DNA of 64,000 nt from Sinorhizobium numidicum. GTDB lineage: Bacteria > Pseudomonadota > Alphaproteobacteria > Rhizobiales > Rhizobiaceae. Positions within the stretch are counted from its first letter, which is position 1. Every line of letters begins with the position of its first letter. The notes below the pieces were generated by a model, which did no database searches, was not told the origin of the DNA, and saw only the letters and a program-made list of their open reading frames with translations. Shown here piece after piece: positions 28,280-37,718 of this stretch. The DNA lies in NCBI RefSeq assembly GCF_029892045.1, contig NZ_CP120368.1:804001-868000 (forward strand), given 5' to 3'. The position numbers were made by a program, and so were the translations under genes.

Positions 28280-30109
28280 ATGACATCCAAAGACAAGCCC
28301 ACGCGGACCGGCGGCAAGGCCAAAGGCGGCGAAAAGAAGCTTCATTCCGGCGACAGGAAGACTGGCGCCGCGCATGCGCCCAGGGGGCAGCCGCCGGCGG
28401 CTGCGGCCGGTACGGACGAGCCGCAGCGCATCTCGAAAATCCTGTCGCGCGCCGGCGTCGCCTCGCGCCGCGACGTCGAGCGGATGATCATGGAAGGGCG
28501 CGTCAAGCTCAACGGCGTGGTGCTCGACACGCCGGTCGTCAATGCGACGCTTGCCGACAGGATCGAGGTCGACGGTCATCTGATCCGCGGGATCGAGCGC
28601 ACGCGCCTCTGGCTCTATCACAAGCCTGCGGGACTCGTGACCACCAATGCCGATCCGGAAGGCCGCCCGACGGTCTTCGACAACCTGCCCGACGAATTGC
28701 CGCGCGTGCTGTCGGTCGGCCGCCTCGACATCAACACCGAGGGCCTCTTGCTGCTGACCAACGACGGTGGTCTCGCCCGCGTGCTCGAACTGCCCTCGAC
28801 CGGCTGGTTGCGTCGATATCGCGTCCGCGCGCATGGCGATATCGATCAGGCAGCGCTTGATCGGCTGAAGGAGGGTATCGCCGTCGACGGCGTCCTTTAC
28901 GGCGCGATCGAGGCGACGCTCGATCGCGTACAGGGCTCGAACGTCTGGATAACGATGGGCCTGCGCGAAGGCAAGAACCGCGAGATCAAGAACGTGCTCG
29001 GCGCCCTAGGGCTCGACGTCAACCGGTTGATCCGCATCTCCTACGGGCCTTTCCAACTTGGCGACCTGCCGGAAGGTCATGTTCAGGAAATTCGCGGCCG
29101 CACGCTCCGGGATCAGCTCGGGCCGCGGCTGATCGAGGATGCGAAGGCGAATTTCGACGCACCGCTTTATAACGACCAACCGGCCGCAGCCGAGCCGCAG
29201 GCTCATGACGAGGACGCGCCCGACGGTAGCAAGCCGGAACGCGGCGGATGGCGCGAAAAGCCGGAGGACAAGCGCGAACGTGCGCTTGCTCGCCTTGACA
29301 CGCGACGCGATGACGGCCGTTCCCGTGAGCATGGCGAACGTCCCCGTGGAAAGTTCGAGGACCGTCCGGCCCGGGCGCCGGCGAAACGCAGCCGCACCGC
29401 GAATGTCTGGATGGCGCCCGGCGCCCGCCCCGTCGCCGAGAAGAAGGCGAAATCGGCCGAGGAAGACCCTTCAGCGAAACCCGTTCGCCGCGAACGTCCG
29501 GAAGGCGCGCCGAAGACGAAGCGCTACGGCCGTACCAAGGATGGTCTCGCCACGAAAACATCGGGAAAGTTCGATCCCGACCGCAAAGATAGCACGGCCA
29601 AGGGCGCCGCCCGTCCGGACCGCGCCCCGCGTCCGTCTGTCAAACGCGCCGATGAGGGTGGGGAATGGATCAGCGCCAGCGAACCGGTCCGCCGCAAGGA
29701 TGATAAGGGCGAGGGCGGTTTTGACCGGCGCCGGTCCTTCGATGCCGCGGAACGGAAATCCCGGGACCACGGCGAACGCCCGCCCCGTCGGGAAATCAGC
29801 GAACGTCCTCGCGGCGAGCGCCCGGCCCGTGCCGGAGGTGAGGCCCGCGCATTTTCCGGAAAACCGCAGGCAAAGCGAGGCGAACAGACGAAGCGGGGCG
29901 AAGGAGATCGCCCTGAAGGCCGCGGAGCAGGGGACCGCCCCTTTAGCGACCGGCCGCGCGGGAAACCGTCGGGCGGCAAGCCCGCCGGAGGCAAATCCTT
30001 CGGTCAGCGCTCCGGTGGCCCCCGCGGCGGCAAACCCGGTGGTGGCCCCGGTGGTGGCAAGCCCGGCGGTCGCAGCGGTGGTGGCAAGCCCCGGGGCAAG
30101 GGGAAGTAA
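28280..30109 (+). CDS. RluB/RsuA-family pseudouridine synthase with a long basic disordered tail
   Basis: Modifies a uridine of rRNA, most likely 23S rRNA as RluB does. An S4 RNA-binding domain (RISKILSRAGVASRRDVERM, residues 50-69) is followed by the synthase core with catalytic Asp150 in the motif GRLDINTEGLLLLTND and the closing LREGKNREIKN. The core ends near residue 285. The remaining ~320 residues are low-complexity and rich in Arg, Lys, Asp, Gly and Pro, ending in Gly-Gly-Lys-Pro repeats, giving 609 residues against about 290 for E. coli RluB. The first 45 residues are also charged and flexible. rsmD follows after six bases. Confidence 0.92.
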   Translation: MTSKDKPTRTGGKAKGGEKKLHSGDRKTGAAHAPRGQPPAAAAGTDEPQRISKILSRAGVASRRDVERMIMEGRVKLNGVVLDTPVVNATLADRIEVDGHLIRGIERTRLWLYHKPAGLVTTNADPEGRPTVFDNLPDELPRVLSVGRLDINTEGLLLLTNDGGLARVLELPSTGWLRRYRVRAHGDIDQAALDRLKEGIAVDGVLYGAIEATLDRVQGSNVWITMGLREGKNREIKNVLGALGLDVNRLIRISYGPFQLGDLPEGHVQEIRGRTLRDQLGPRLIEDAKANFDAPLYNDQPAAAEPQAHDEDAPDGSKPERGGWREKPEDKRERALARLDTRRDDGRSREHGERPRGKFEDRPARAPAKRSRTANVWMAPGARPVAEKKAKSAEEDPSAKPVRRERPEGAPKTKRYGRTKDGLATKTSGKFDPDRKDSTAKGAARPDRAPRPSVKRADEGGEWISASEPVRRKDDKGEGGFDRRRSFDAAERKSRDHGERPPRREISERPRGERPARAGGEARAFSGKPQAKRGEQTKRGEGDRPEGRGAGDRPFSDRPRGKPSGGKPAGGKSFGQRSGGPRGGKPGGGPGGGKPGGRSGGGKPRGKGK

Positions 30110-30115
30110 TCGGCC

Positions 30116-30676
30116 GTGCGCATCGTTGGCGGAGAGTTTCGCGGCCGTATCCTGGCCACGCCCACATCCAACGATATCCGTCCGACGACCGATCGGACAC
30201 GGGAAAGCCTGTTCAACATTCTGAGCCACACCTATCCGGAAGCGCTCGACGGCACGCGCGTTCTCGATCTTTTTGCCGGCACGGGCGCCGTCGGACTCGA
30301 GGCCCTCTCGCGCGGCTGCCGGCAGGCGCTCTTCGTCGAGCAAGGGGTCGAGGCTCGAGGCTTGCTTCGGGTCAATATCGAAGCGCTTGGCCTGCAGGGG
30401 CGCGCCAAAATCTTTCGCCGGGATGCGACCGATCTCGGGCCGGTCGGGACGATGGAGCCGTTTCATCTGGTCTTCGCAGATCCGCCGTACGCAAGGGGGC
30501 TCGGCGAACGCGCGCTTGATGCGGCTGCTGCCGGAAAATGGCTTGTTACCGGCGCTTTGGCGGTTCTCGAGGAGCGTGCCGACGTGCAGCCTCGGCCGTC
30601 CGAGGCATTCGAGCTGCGTGATGTTCGCGCCTTCGGCGACACACGCATGCATTTCTACCGCTTCCGAGGCGCCTGA
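30116..30676 (+). CDS. rsmD: 16S rRNA (guanine(966)-N(2))-methyltransferase
   Basis: Methylates G966 of 16S rRNA. It has 186 residues with the N-terminal MRIVGGEFRGR, the SAM-binding LDLFAGTGAVGLEALSRG and the catalytic DPPY in VFADPPYARG. It starts at a GTG (30116) whose Shine-Dalgarno GGGGAAG lies within the end of the upstream gene, so both rRNA-modification genes are probably one operon. Confidence 0.95.
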   Translation: MRIVGGEFRGRILATPTSNDIRPTTDRTRESLFNILSHTYPEALDGTRVLDLFAGTGAVGLEALSRGCRQALFVEQGVEARGLLRVNIEALGLQGRAKIFRRDATDLGPVGTMEPFHLVFADPPYARGLGERALDAAAAGKWLVTGALAVLEERADVQPRPSEAFELRDVRAFGDTRMHFYRFRGA

Positions 30677-30722
30677 CGTCGAGCGTCTCGCCGGAGAAGA
30701 GGCGTCGGCAAGGAGGATGTCG

Positions 30723-31607
30723 ATGGAGCAGGACATATCGATGCGATCAAGACCGGCGACGACCGATGAGCCCACCGTCGCGCTTGCCCTCGGCGGCGGC
30801 GGTGCGCGCGGCCTTGCCCATATCCACATGATCGAAGCTCTTGACGAAATGGGCATTCGGCCAGTGGCGATCGCCGGCTCATCGATCGGCGCGATCATGG
30901 GCGCTGGCATGGCTGCCGGTATGACCGGTAGGGAGATCCGGGATCACACGCTATCGACGGTCGGGCACCGTGGCGAAGTGCTCAACCGCTTGTGGCGCTT
31001 GAGGCCGAACAGCCTTTCCGAGGCCGTCTCGCGCGGCTTCCGCTTCGGGCAGTTCAATATCGAGCGGGTCTTAAAGGCGTTTCTGCCGGAAGCGATCCCC
31101 GCCCGCTTTTCCGACCTGGTGATCCCGTTGAAAGTCATAGTGACCGACTATTACGGTGAGGCGGAGCATGTCTGCGAAAGGGGCGATCTGTATCAGGCAG
31201 TGGCGGCTTCCTGCGCCTTGCCGGCGATTTTCATGCCGGTGAAGATCGACGACCGCATCATGATCGACGGCGGGATCTATAACCCGATCCCCTTCGATCA
31301 TCTGCGAGGACTGGCGGATATCGTCATTGCCGTCGATGTCGTCGGCGGCCCGGATGGCGACGGCAGGACTATACCGAGCCGCATCGACAGCATGTTCGGC
31401 GCAAGCCAACTGATGATGCAGTCGATCATCGCGATGAAGATGAAGGCCGGCGCACCGGATATTCTGTTGCGCCCCGACGTTGGCCGCTTCCGCGTCCTCG
31501 ATTTCCTGCGCGCCCAAGAGCTACTCGCCGCCACCAGCCCAGCCAAAGACCAGTTGAAGCATGCGCTCTCGGAGCGGATCGAGCAGTGGCGGCGCATCGA
31601 CCTTTAG
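30723..31607 (+). CDS. Patatin-like phospholipase family protein
   Basis: A 294-residue serine hydrolase of the patatin/NTE group (bacterial RssA-like). The oxyanion hole is ALGGGGARGLAHI, the nucleophile elbow is GSSIG, and the catalytic Asp is in MIDGGIYNPIP. A lipid acyl-hydrolase activity is expected but the substrate is unknown. AAGGAGG at 30710-30716 gives correct spacing to the ATG at 30723 rather than the ATG at 30717. Confidence 0.9.
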   Translation: MEQDISMRSRPATTDEPTVALALGGGGARGLAHIHMIEALDEMGIRPVAIAGSSIGAIMGAGMAAGMTGREIRDHTLSTVGHRGEVLNRLWRLRPNSLSEAVSRGFRFGQFNIERVLKAFLPEAIPARFSDLVIPLKVIVTDYYGEAEHVCERGDLYQAVAASCALPAIFMPVKIDDRIMIDGGIYNPIPFDHLRGLADIVIAVDVVGGPDGDGRTIPSRIDSMFGASQLMMQSIIAMKMKAGAPDILLRPDVGRFRVLDFLRAQELLAATSPAKDQLKHALSERIEQWRRIDL

Positions 31608-31656
31608 ATCACGATGATCTTGGGGCGAATCGAGCACACACTTTTTCTGATCCCGC

Positions 31657-31747
31657 TCTACGGCGCCGTGAGTCTTTCCAGACGCACAAGGTCGCTGTAA
31701 CGCTTTGAAATGCTGCATGGTTTTATCCTTAAGAACCATGCAGTAGC
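31657..31747. repeat. RIME-like two-hairpin intergenic repeat, copy 1
   Basis: Two palindromes in series. The first is CTACGGCGCCGTGAGTCT...AGACGCACAAGGTCGCTGTA, the second CTGCATGGTT...AACCATGCAG. The same arrangement recurs at 42079, 43939, 49675 and 58197. The size (~90-105 bases), mosaic hairpins and intergenic location match the RIME elements described in Sinorhizobium; that name is recall. It lies downstream of the patatin gene and of the convergent kef gene and could act in termination or RNA stability. Confidence 0.8.
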
Positions 31748-31808
31748 TAAGAAGTGAGTGCAGAACAGGCGAAGGACCGGTTCCGAGCTTGGCTCATCCC
31801 GCGAATGC

Positions 31809-33668
31809 TCAATCCGTTTTTGCCAATGTTTCGTCGAGGCGCGGTTGGCCATTGGCGGGAAGGGTGGGCAGAATTCGTTCCTCCGTTTCGGCCGTGTGGT
31901 TCACTTCCTTTTTCGGCCTCACCAGCGGTTCCGGCCGGACCGGCCTTGAATGCAGCATGTCGCGTCCGGCAGAGATGCCTTCCGCCTCCTGCAGCACGAG
32001 GCGCGCCTCATCGCGGCGGCGGATGTCGTCCATGATGGCGATCGCTTCGTCGCCGCCGACGCCCAACGACTCAAGCGTCTTGCGACCAAAAAGCAGACCG
32101 GACTCGAACGTCTCGCGCAACTCGTAGTCAATGCCCCGGGCCCGCAGTTCCAGCGTATGCAGCCGATCGTAGGAACGCGCGAATAGGCGCGCATTCGGAT
32201 ATTCGGCCTGGACGAGGTCGATGATCCTGTCCGTCGTTTCCTTTTTCTGCGTGCAGACCGCCACGATTTTCGCCCGTTCGATGCCGGCGGCTCTGAGCAC
32301 GTCCAGGCGATTGCCGTCGCCGAAATAAATGCGGAACCCGAACGTCGCGGCTTGGCGCACACGGGCGGCTGAATGGTCGATGATGGTCACGTCGCGGCCA
32401 CCGGCGAGCAGGATCTGCGCAGCAATCTGGCCGAAACGTGAGAAGCCGATCATCAGCACGTCGGCGCCGGCGCCTTCGAAATCCTCCTCGATTTCGTCAG
32501 CCATTTCGTCCTGCTCGTGCATCAGCCGCTGCGACAGCATTGCCGCCACGGGTGTCAGCGCCATGGAGAGCGTGACGATGGCAACGAGCAGGGAGGAGGT
32601 GCCTTGCGAGAAGACCCCGGCCGCAGCCGCGGCGGTGAAGAGCACGAAGCCGAATTCGCCACCCTGCGGCAGAAGCAGCCCGATCCGGACGGCGTCGTTG
32701 TGGGGAGAGCCGGCTGCCCGGCAAAGCCAATAGAGAATGAGACTCTTGACCAGCATCAACAGCGGCACTGCAACGATGATCAGGAGATAGTTCTCGACGA
32801 CCACGCCGAGTTCCAGCGACAGGCCGACGGCCATGAAGAACAGTGCCTGGAGGATACCGCGGAACGGCTCGATATCGGCTTCGAGCTCGTGACGATAGGA
32901 CGATTCCGCGAGAAGCACACCGGCGAGAAACGCGCCCATCGCCATCGACAGGCCGGCCAGTTGCATCATCGTCGCCGCCCCCATGACGACGAGAAGGGCG
33001 GCGGCAATCATGACGTCGCGCGCGCCGGTGCGGGCAATGATTTGGAAGAGGGGATTGAGCAGATAACGGCCGGCGGCAAAAAGGGCGGCGACTGCGGTTA
33101 TCGCGATCGCGAAATCCTCGAGCGGCGTGGTCGTGTCCTCCGGCGCCTGCGCCGCCATCAGCGGAATCAGGGCGAGGAGCGGGACGATCGCCAGATCTTG
33201 CAGCAACAGAATGGAGAAGGCGCGCTGGCCATAGCGTGTATTGGCATCGTTGCCCTCGTCGAGGATCTGCATGGCAAAGGCCGTCGACGAGAGTGCCAGG
33301 CCAAAGCCGGTGATGATGCTTGCCGCCCCTGTAAGGAGACCGGTGAACGCAATCAGGAACGACAGAGCCAGACCGGTCAGCACAACCTGTGCGGTGCCGA
33401 GCCCGAAGATGTCGCGCCGCATCTGCCACAATCGCGACGGCTTCAATTCAAGGCCGATGATGAACAGCAGGAAGACAACCCCGAGCTCCGAAACGTGCAG
33501 GATCTCCTCGCCCTCGGTAATCCGCTGGGCGACCGGCCCGATCAATATGCCGGCGGCGAGATAGCCGAGAATGGTCCCGAGCCCCAGGCGCTTGAAGAGC
33601 GGCGCTGCAAGCACGGCGCCGCCGAGTAGCATGAGCGCTTGGGAATAGAGGATCGGTGTCGTTTCCAT
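31809..33668 (-). CDS. kefB: CPA2-family K+/H+ antiporter, KefB/KefC-like
   Basis: Inner-membrane monovalent cation:proton antiporter of 619 residues. About 12 hydrophobic segments form the Na_H_exchanger domain (GYLAAGILIGP, LGVVFLLFIIGLELKPSRLW, GFGLALSSTAFAMQIL, LPQGGEFGFVLFTAA). A RCK/TrkA-N domain follows (VLMIGFSRFGQIAAQILLAG) that would bind nucleotide and gate transport. Kef systems in E. coli are glutathione-gated potassium efflux; the same role is assumed. The start is the ATG at 33668; the longer frame upstream has no membrane-protein similarity. It is divergent from the PmbA gene. Confidence 0.9.
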   Translation of the reverse strand: METTPILYSQALMLLGGAVLAAPLFKRLGLGTILGYLAAGILIGPVAQRITEGEEILHVSELGVVFLLFIIGLELKPSRLWQMRRDIFGLGTAQVVLTGLALSFLIAFTGLLTGAASIITGFGLALSSTAFAMQILDEGNDANTRYGQRAFSILLLQDLAIVPLLALIPLMAAQAPEDTTTPLEDFAIAITAVAALFAAGRYLLNPLFQIIARTGARDVMIAAALLVVMGAATMMQLAGLSMAMGAFLAGVLLAESSYRHELEADIEPFRGILQALFFMAVGLSLELGVVVENYLLIIVAVPLLMLVKSLILYWLCRAAGSPHNDAVRIGLLLPQGGEFGFVLFTAAAAAGVFSQGTSSLLVAIVTLSMALTPVAAMLSQRLMHEQDEMADEIEEDFEGAGADVLMIGFSRFGQIAAQILLAGGRDVTIIDHSAARVRQAATFGFRIYFGDGNRLDVLRAAGIERAKIVAVCTQKKETTDRIIDLVQAEYPNARLFARSYDRLHTLELRARGIDYELRETFESGLLFGRKTLESLGVGGDEAIAIMDDIRRRDEARLVLQEAEGISAGRDMLHSRPVRPEPLVRPKKEVNHTAETEERILPTLPANGQPRLDETLAKTD

Positions 33669-33816
33669 GCGCGACGCTTTCGCTATAAGGGTTGCGAGGC
33701 CGCCGCTCGACGGGCCTCGGCCGGAGTTCATTTGGCTGTTGGAGCGGGAATCGCGTTGATGCCCTTGATGCATGCTTCAGTGCACAATAAATGGGGCAGG
33801 AATGAAAGGCCACATC

Positions 33817-35163
33817 ATGTCTGAAACGATCGATTCCGCCACCCTCGAAAAGCATGCTGCCGACCTCGTCGATCTCGCCCTTCGGGCGGGCGCCGATGCC
33901 GCGGATGCCGTCGTCGTGCGTGGCCACTCCCGCTCCGTCTCGGTTCGGCTGGGCAAGGTCGAAGCGACTGAAGCCTCGGAAAGCGATGATTTTTCGCTGC
34001 GGGTTTTCATCGGCCGGCGCGTCGCCAGCGTCTCGGCCAATCCCGGTTTCGACCTGAAACTCTTGGCGGAACGGGCGGTGGCGATGGCCAAGGCTTCGCC
34101 CGAGGATCCCTATGCGTCGCTGGCCGACCCTGACCGGCTGGCGAAGTCCTACCCGGATCTCGGCCTTTTCGACAGCCGGGAGGTTTCGACCGAGGCACTG
34201 ACGGAGGCTGCGCTGGCCGCCGAGGCGGCGGCGCTCGCGGTATCCGGCGTCACCAATTCCAGCGGCGCCGGTGCCTCCGCCGGGATGGGCGGTCTCGTGC
34301 TTGTGACCTCCCATGGGTTTTCCGGCTCGTACATGGCAACTCGTTTCGGCTGCTCCGTCAGCGCGATCGCCGGTGAAGGCACGAAGATGGAGCGTGACTA
34401 TGATTTCGACAGCCGGCTCTATTTCGATGAGCTGCGCGCGGCCGAGGACATCGGCCGGGTCGCCGGCGAGCGCGCGGTGGCGCGCCTCAATCCGCGTCAG
34501 GTTCCGACCGCGAAGAACATAACCGTCGTTTTCGATCCACGCGTGGCGCGCGGATTCATGGGACATCTCGCAGGCGCCATCAACGGTGCCTCCGTGGCGC
34601 GCAAGACGAGCTTCCTGCGCGATATGATGGGCAAGCAAATCATGAAAGCCGGCATTGCCGTCACCGACGATCCACTGATCGTCCGCGGCGCTTCCTCGCG
34701 CCCCTTCGACGGTGAAGGGGTCAGTGGTTCGAAACTGTCGATGGTCGAGGACGGTGTACTGCAGCATTGGTTCCTTTCAACATCCGTTGCCAAGGAGCTG
34801 GGGCTCGAAACCAACGGGCGCGGCGTTCGCAATGGTCCTAGCGTCAATCCAGCTTCGACCAATTTCGCCCTCGAACCTGGAGAAATTTCGCGGGAGGATC
34901 TGATCCGCGGCGTCGGCACCGGTTTCTACGTAACCGAGCTCATCGGCCAGGGCGTCAACATGGTGACGGGCGAATATAGCCGCGGGGCTTCCGGCTTCTG
35001 GATCGAAAACGGCGAAATCGCCTTTCCGGTGTCGGAGGTGACGATCGCCTCCAATCTCAAACAGATGTTCATGGCCTTGACGCCCGCCGATGATATCGAC
35101 AGGAAGTTCGGCATTGCCGCGCCGACGATTGCGATCGAAGGCATGACGCTCGCTGGAACCTGA
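33817..35163 (+). CDS. pmbA: TldD/PmbA-family metalloprotease
   Basis: A 448-residue member of the TldD/PmbA (TldE) family, which works as a heterodimeric protease in microcin and antitoxin maturation in E. coli. The sequence follows PmbA rather than TldD: it lacks the HExxxH zinc motif of TldD and shows the conserved blocks GRRVASVSANP, NSSGAGASAG, and YSRGASGFWIENGEIAFPVSE. The ATG at 33817 is preceded by AAAGG at good spacing; the ATG at 33802 abuts its only Shine-Dalgarno. A tldD partner is not in the window. Confidence 0.9.
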   Translation: MSETIDSATLEKHAADLVDLALRAGADAADAVVVRGHSRSVSVRLGKVEATEASESDDFSLRVFIGRRVASVSANPGFDLKLLAERAVAMAKASPEDPYASLADPDRLAKSYPDLGLFDSREVSTEALTEAALAAEAAALAVSGVTNSSGAGASAGMGGLVLVTSHGFSGSYMATRFGCSVSAIAGEGTKMERDYDFDSRLYFDELRAAEDIGRVAGERAVARLNPRQVPTAKNITVVFDPRVARGFMGHLAGAINGASVARKTSFLRDMMGKQIMKAGIAVTDDPLIVRGASSRPFDGEGVSGSKLSMVEDGVLQHWFLSTSVAKELGLETNGRGVRNGPSVNPASTNFALEPGEISREDLIRGVGTGFYVTELIGQGVNMVTGEYSRGASGFWIENGEIAFPVSEVTIASNLKQMFMALTPADDIDRKFGIAAPTIAIEGMTLAGT

Positions 35164-35227
35164 ATGCAGGCGGTGCGTTCCGCCAATACCTGAGGCGCGC
35201 GGGCAGGTCCCGCGCGTACGGAGTCGA

Positions 35228-36046
35228 ATGTCAGAAACAGCCCTTCCGATCATGCCGAGCTGGGACGAGGATCTTGAGCTTATCCTCGCCGCAGCCGTCG
35301 CGGCCGGCGATACTGCACTGGGGTATTTCCGTCGGGCCGTGGGCGTTCGCTGGAAAAATGAAGGGCGTTCGCCCGTCAGCGAAGCCGATCTCGCCGCCAA
35401 CGATGTCCTCAAGGCACGGCTGCTTGCCGCGCGCCCCGGCTATGGCTGGCTATCGGAGGAGACCGACGACGACGAGACGCGTCTTTCCCGGGATACGGTT
35501 TTTGTCGTCGATCCCATCGACGGCACACGTGCCTTCATCGCCGGCAAGGAGCAGTGGTGCGTGAGCGTTGCCGTCGTCCAGCATGGGCGACCGGTCGCGG
35601 GCGTGCTTTTTGCACCGGCGCTTGGAGAGGTCTTTCAGGCGACCTGCGATAGCGAAGCACGAAAGAACGGAGCCGCAATCGCGGTGCGCGATCCCGAGCC
35701 CGGCGAGACGCTGAAAATCGCCATGGCTGGGGACCTCGTTGACAAGCTCACCTTTCCCTACCGTGAATCGATCGCGCGTGTGTCGCACGTGCCCTCGCTT
35801 GCCTATCGGCTGGCGATGATCGCCGACGGGCGCATCGACGGGACGATCGTGAAGAGGAACTCGCACGACTGGGACTTGGCGGCCGGAGACCTCATTCTTG
35901 CGCGGGCGGGCGGAGCGCTGCGCAGCCTGGACGGATTGCCATTGTCCTACAATCGCCCGATTGTCACTCATGGAATTCTGGGTGCGGCATCGGGGTCGGC
36001 GCTTTCGGCTTTGCTTGCCGCCTCCAGACCGCTGGAGGGCCATTGA
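35228..36046 (+). CDS. Inositol monophosphatase family protein, CysQ/BPNT-like
   Basis: A lithium-sensitive-type sugar/nucleotide phosphatase of 272 residues. Metal-binding motifs are intact: the Glu-Glu of LSEETDDDE, VVDPIDGTRAFIAG, and the C-terminal DWDLAAGDLILARAGG. The three-aspartate arrangement is shared by CysQ (3'-phosphoadenosine phosphatase) and inositol or histidinol phosphatases, so the substrate is uncertain. It follows the PmbA gene by 64 bases in the same direction and precedes the DUF4170 and waaA genes, probably one transcript. Confidence 0.88.
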   Translation: MSETALPIMPSWDEDLELILAAAVAAGDTALGYFRRAVGVRWKNEGRSPVSEADLAANDVLKARLLAARPGYGWLSEETDDDETRLSRDTVFVVDPIDGTRAFIAGKEQWCVSVAVVQHGRPVAGVLFAPALGEVFQATCDSEARKNGAAIAVRDPEPGETLKIAMAGDLVDKLTFPYRESIARVSHVPSLAYRLAMIADGRIDGTIVKRNSHDWDLAAGDLILARAGGALRSLDGLPLSYNRPIVTHGILGAASGSALSALLAASRPLEGH

Positions 36047-36104
36047 CCTTTGGGGGTGAATGCAGCAAACCAACGCCCAACTTCAAGAAAAACATGGAAA
36101 TCCG

Positions 36105-36341
36105 ATGGCTCACAATCCCGAGAAGAAACAACGTCTGCACCTTGTCTTCGGTGGCGAACTGACGACGCTCACGGACGTCCATTTCCGCGATCTGAACACG
36201 CTGGATATCGTCGGCATCTTCCCCGACTACGAGAGCGCCCATACCGCCTGGAAAGCCAAGGCACAGATGACCGTCGACAACGCCCATATGCGTTACTTCA
36301 TCGTCCACATGCATCGCCTTCTCGACCCGGAAAACGACTGA
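36105..36341 (+). CDS. DUF4170 family small protein
   Basis: A 78-residue alphaproteobacterial protein of the DUF4170 family, function unknown. It carries LHLVFGGELTTL and the terminal AHMRYFIVHMHRLLDPE, which are almost invariant in the family. GGA lies six bases before the ATG at 36105; an ATG at 36060 gives a 93-residue form but its Shine-Dalgarno-like GGGGGTGA touches the start codon. In rhizobia this gene habitually sits just upstream of waaA, as here. Confidence 0.85.
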   Translation: MAHNPEKKQRLHLVFGGELTTLTDVHFRDLNTLDIVGIFPDYESAHTAWKAKAQMTVDNAHMRYFIVHMHRLLDPEND

Positions 36342-36381
36342 TGCCGATGTCGCCGAGACGCGCGGGTGAGGGCGAGCGGCC

Positions 36382-37695
36382 ATGAGCAGCCTTCGCGCAC
36401 GACTTGCGCTCTCCAGCTATCGTTGGATCGGGACCGCAATCTATCCTTTCGTCGGGTCCTATCTCGCCCTGCGCGCGGCGAAGGGCAAGGAAGATGCGGC
36501 GCGACGTCGCGAGCGCTACGGCTATGCGAGCGCTCCGCGTCCGCAGGGGCCGCTCGTTTGGTTCCATGCCGCTAGCGTCGGAGAGACGGCGGCCGTTACC
36601 CCGCTGATCAAGGAAATCCATAGGCGCGGCATTGCGGTGGTGCTGACCACCGGCACGATGACGTCGGCCCGCGTTGCCGCGGAGCGCCTGGGCTCGACCG
36701 TCGTGCATCAATACGTACCGCTCGACTTCAAGCCGGCGGTGAGCCGTTTCCTTGAATACTGGGAGCCCGATCTGGCGATCATCGCGGAATCGGAAATTTG
36801 GCCGATGACCATCATCGAACTCGGCAGGCGCCAGATCCCGCAAGTTCTGGTGAACGCCCGTCTCTCGGATCGGAGTTTCGAACGCTGGAAGAAGCGGCCG
36901 TCGCTCGCCGACGCGCTTTTCGAGAACCTGGCGCTCGTCATCGCACAGTCCGACGTCGACGCGGAGCGCTTCCGCACGCTCGGTGCATTGCCTGTCATGG
37001 TCTCGGGCAATCTCAAGGTCGATACTGACGCCCTACCGCACGACCCGCAAGCTCTGCGCGACTACCGCCAGCAAATCGGCACCCGCAAGACCTGGGCTGC
37101 GATCTCCACCTTTGACGGCGAAGAGAACGCCGCGGCGACCGTTCACCGGGCGCTGATGGAACGAACCAGGCTACTGACGATCATCGTTCCGCGGCATCCC
37201 GAGCGTTGTGACGACATTGAAGCTGCCCTGGCCGCCAAGGGGCTGAAGATCGCACGGCGCACGCGCGGCGATCCGCTGACGCCGGATGTCGACATCTTTC
37301 TTGGCGACACGATCGGCGAGATGGGCCTCTACCTGCGGCTGACCGAGGTCGCCTTTGTCGGCCGTTCGCTCTTTGCCGAGGGTGGGCAGAACCCGTTGGA
37401 ACCGGCTATGCTCGGCTGTGCGGTGCTCTCCGGCGGCAATGTCCAGAATTTCCGCGAGACCTATCAGATGATGTCCAAGAACGGCAGCGCCAAGATCGTG
37501 CGCGATGTCGAGATGCTCGCCAAGGGCGTCAACTACCTGCTCGCCAACGACGACATGCGTCGCTCCATGATCGATGCGGGCCTTGAAGCCGTGCAAGAGA
37601 TGCGTGGCGCGCTAACGGTGACGGTGAAGGGGCTCGAGCCTTACATCAACCCGTTGGTGGTGAAGGCGCGGCTGCAGCCGCGTGCGGACAGCTGA
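36382..37695 (+). CDS. waaA: 3-deoxy-D-manno-octulosonic acid (Kdo) transferase
   Basis: Adds Kdo residues from CMP-Kdo to the lipid A precursor at the cytoplasmic face of the inner membrane, 437 residues. The N-terminus has a short hydrophobic anchor (YRWIGTAIYPFVGSYLALR). WFHAASVGETAAVTPLI contains the catalytic Glu of the Kdo-transferase N-domain; EPDLAIIAESEIWP and the C-terminal GGQNPLEPA are family signatures. The gene forms a cluster with a HAD phosphatase and lpxK downstream. Confidence 0.95.
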   Translation: MSSLRARLALSSYRWIGTAIYPFVGSYLALRAAKGKEDAARRRERYGYASAPRPQGPLVWFHAASVGETAAVTPLIKEIHRRGIAVVLTTGTMTSARVAAERLGSTVVHQYVPLDFKPAVSRFLEYWEPDLAIIAESEIWPMTIIELGRRQIPQVLVNARLSDRSFERWKKRPSLADALFENLALVIAQSDVDAERFRTLGALPVMVSGNLKVDTDALPHDPQALRDYRQQIGTRKTWAAISTFDGEENAAATVHRALMERTRLLTIIVPRHPERCDDIEAALAAKGLKIARRTRGDPLTPDVDIFLGDTIGEMGLYLRLTEVAFVGRSLFAEGGQNPLEPAMLGCAVLSGGNVQNFRETYQMMSKNGSAKIVRDVEMLAKGVNYLLANDDMRRSMIDAGLEAVQEMRGALTVTVKGLEPYINPLVVKARLQPRADS

Positions 37696-37718
37696 CGCGC
37701 CCAATTTCGGACGGGACC

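Noticed and set aside
30273..31607. 444-residue version of the patatin-like protein
   Set aside because: The extra 150 residues are an off-frame reading of rsmD; AAGGAGG before 30723 marks the start.
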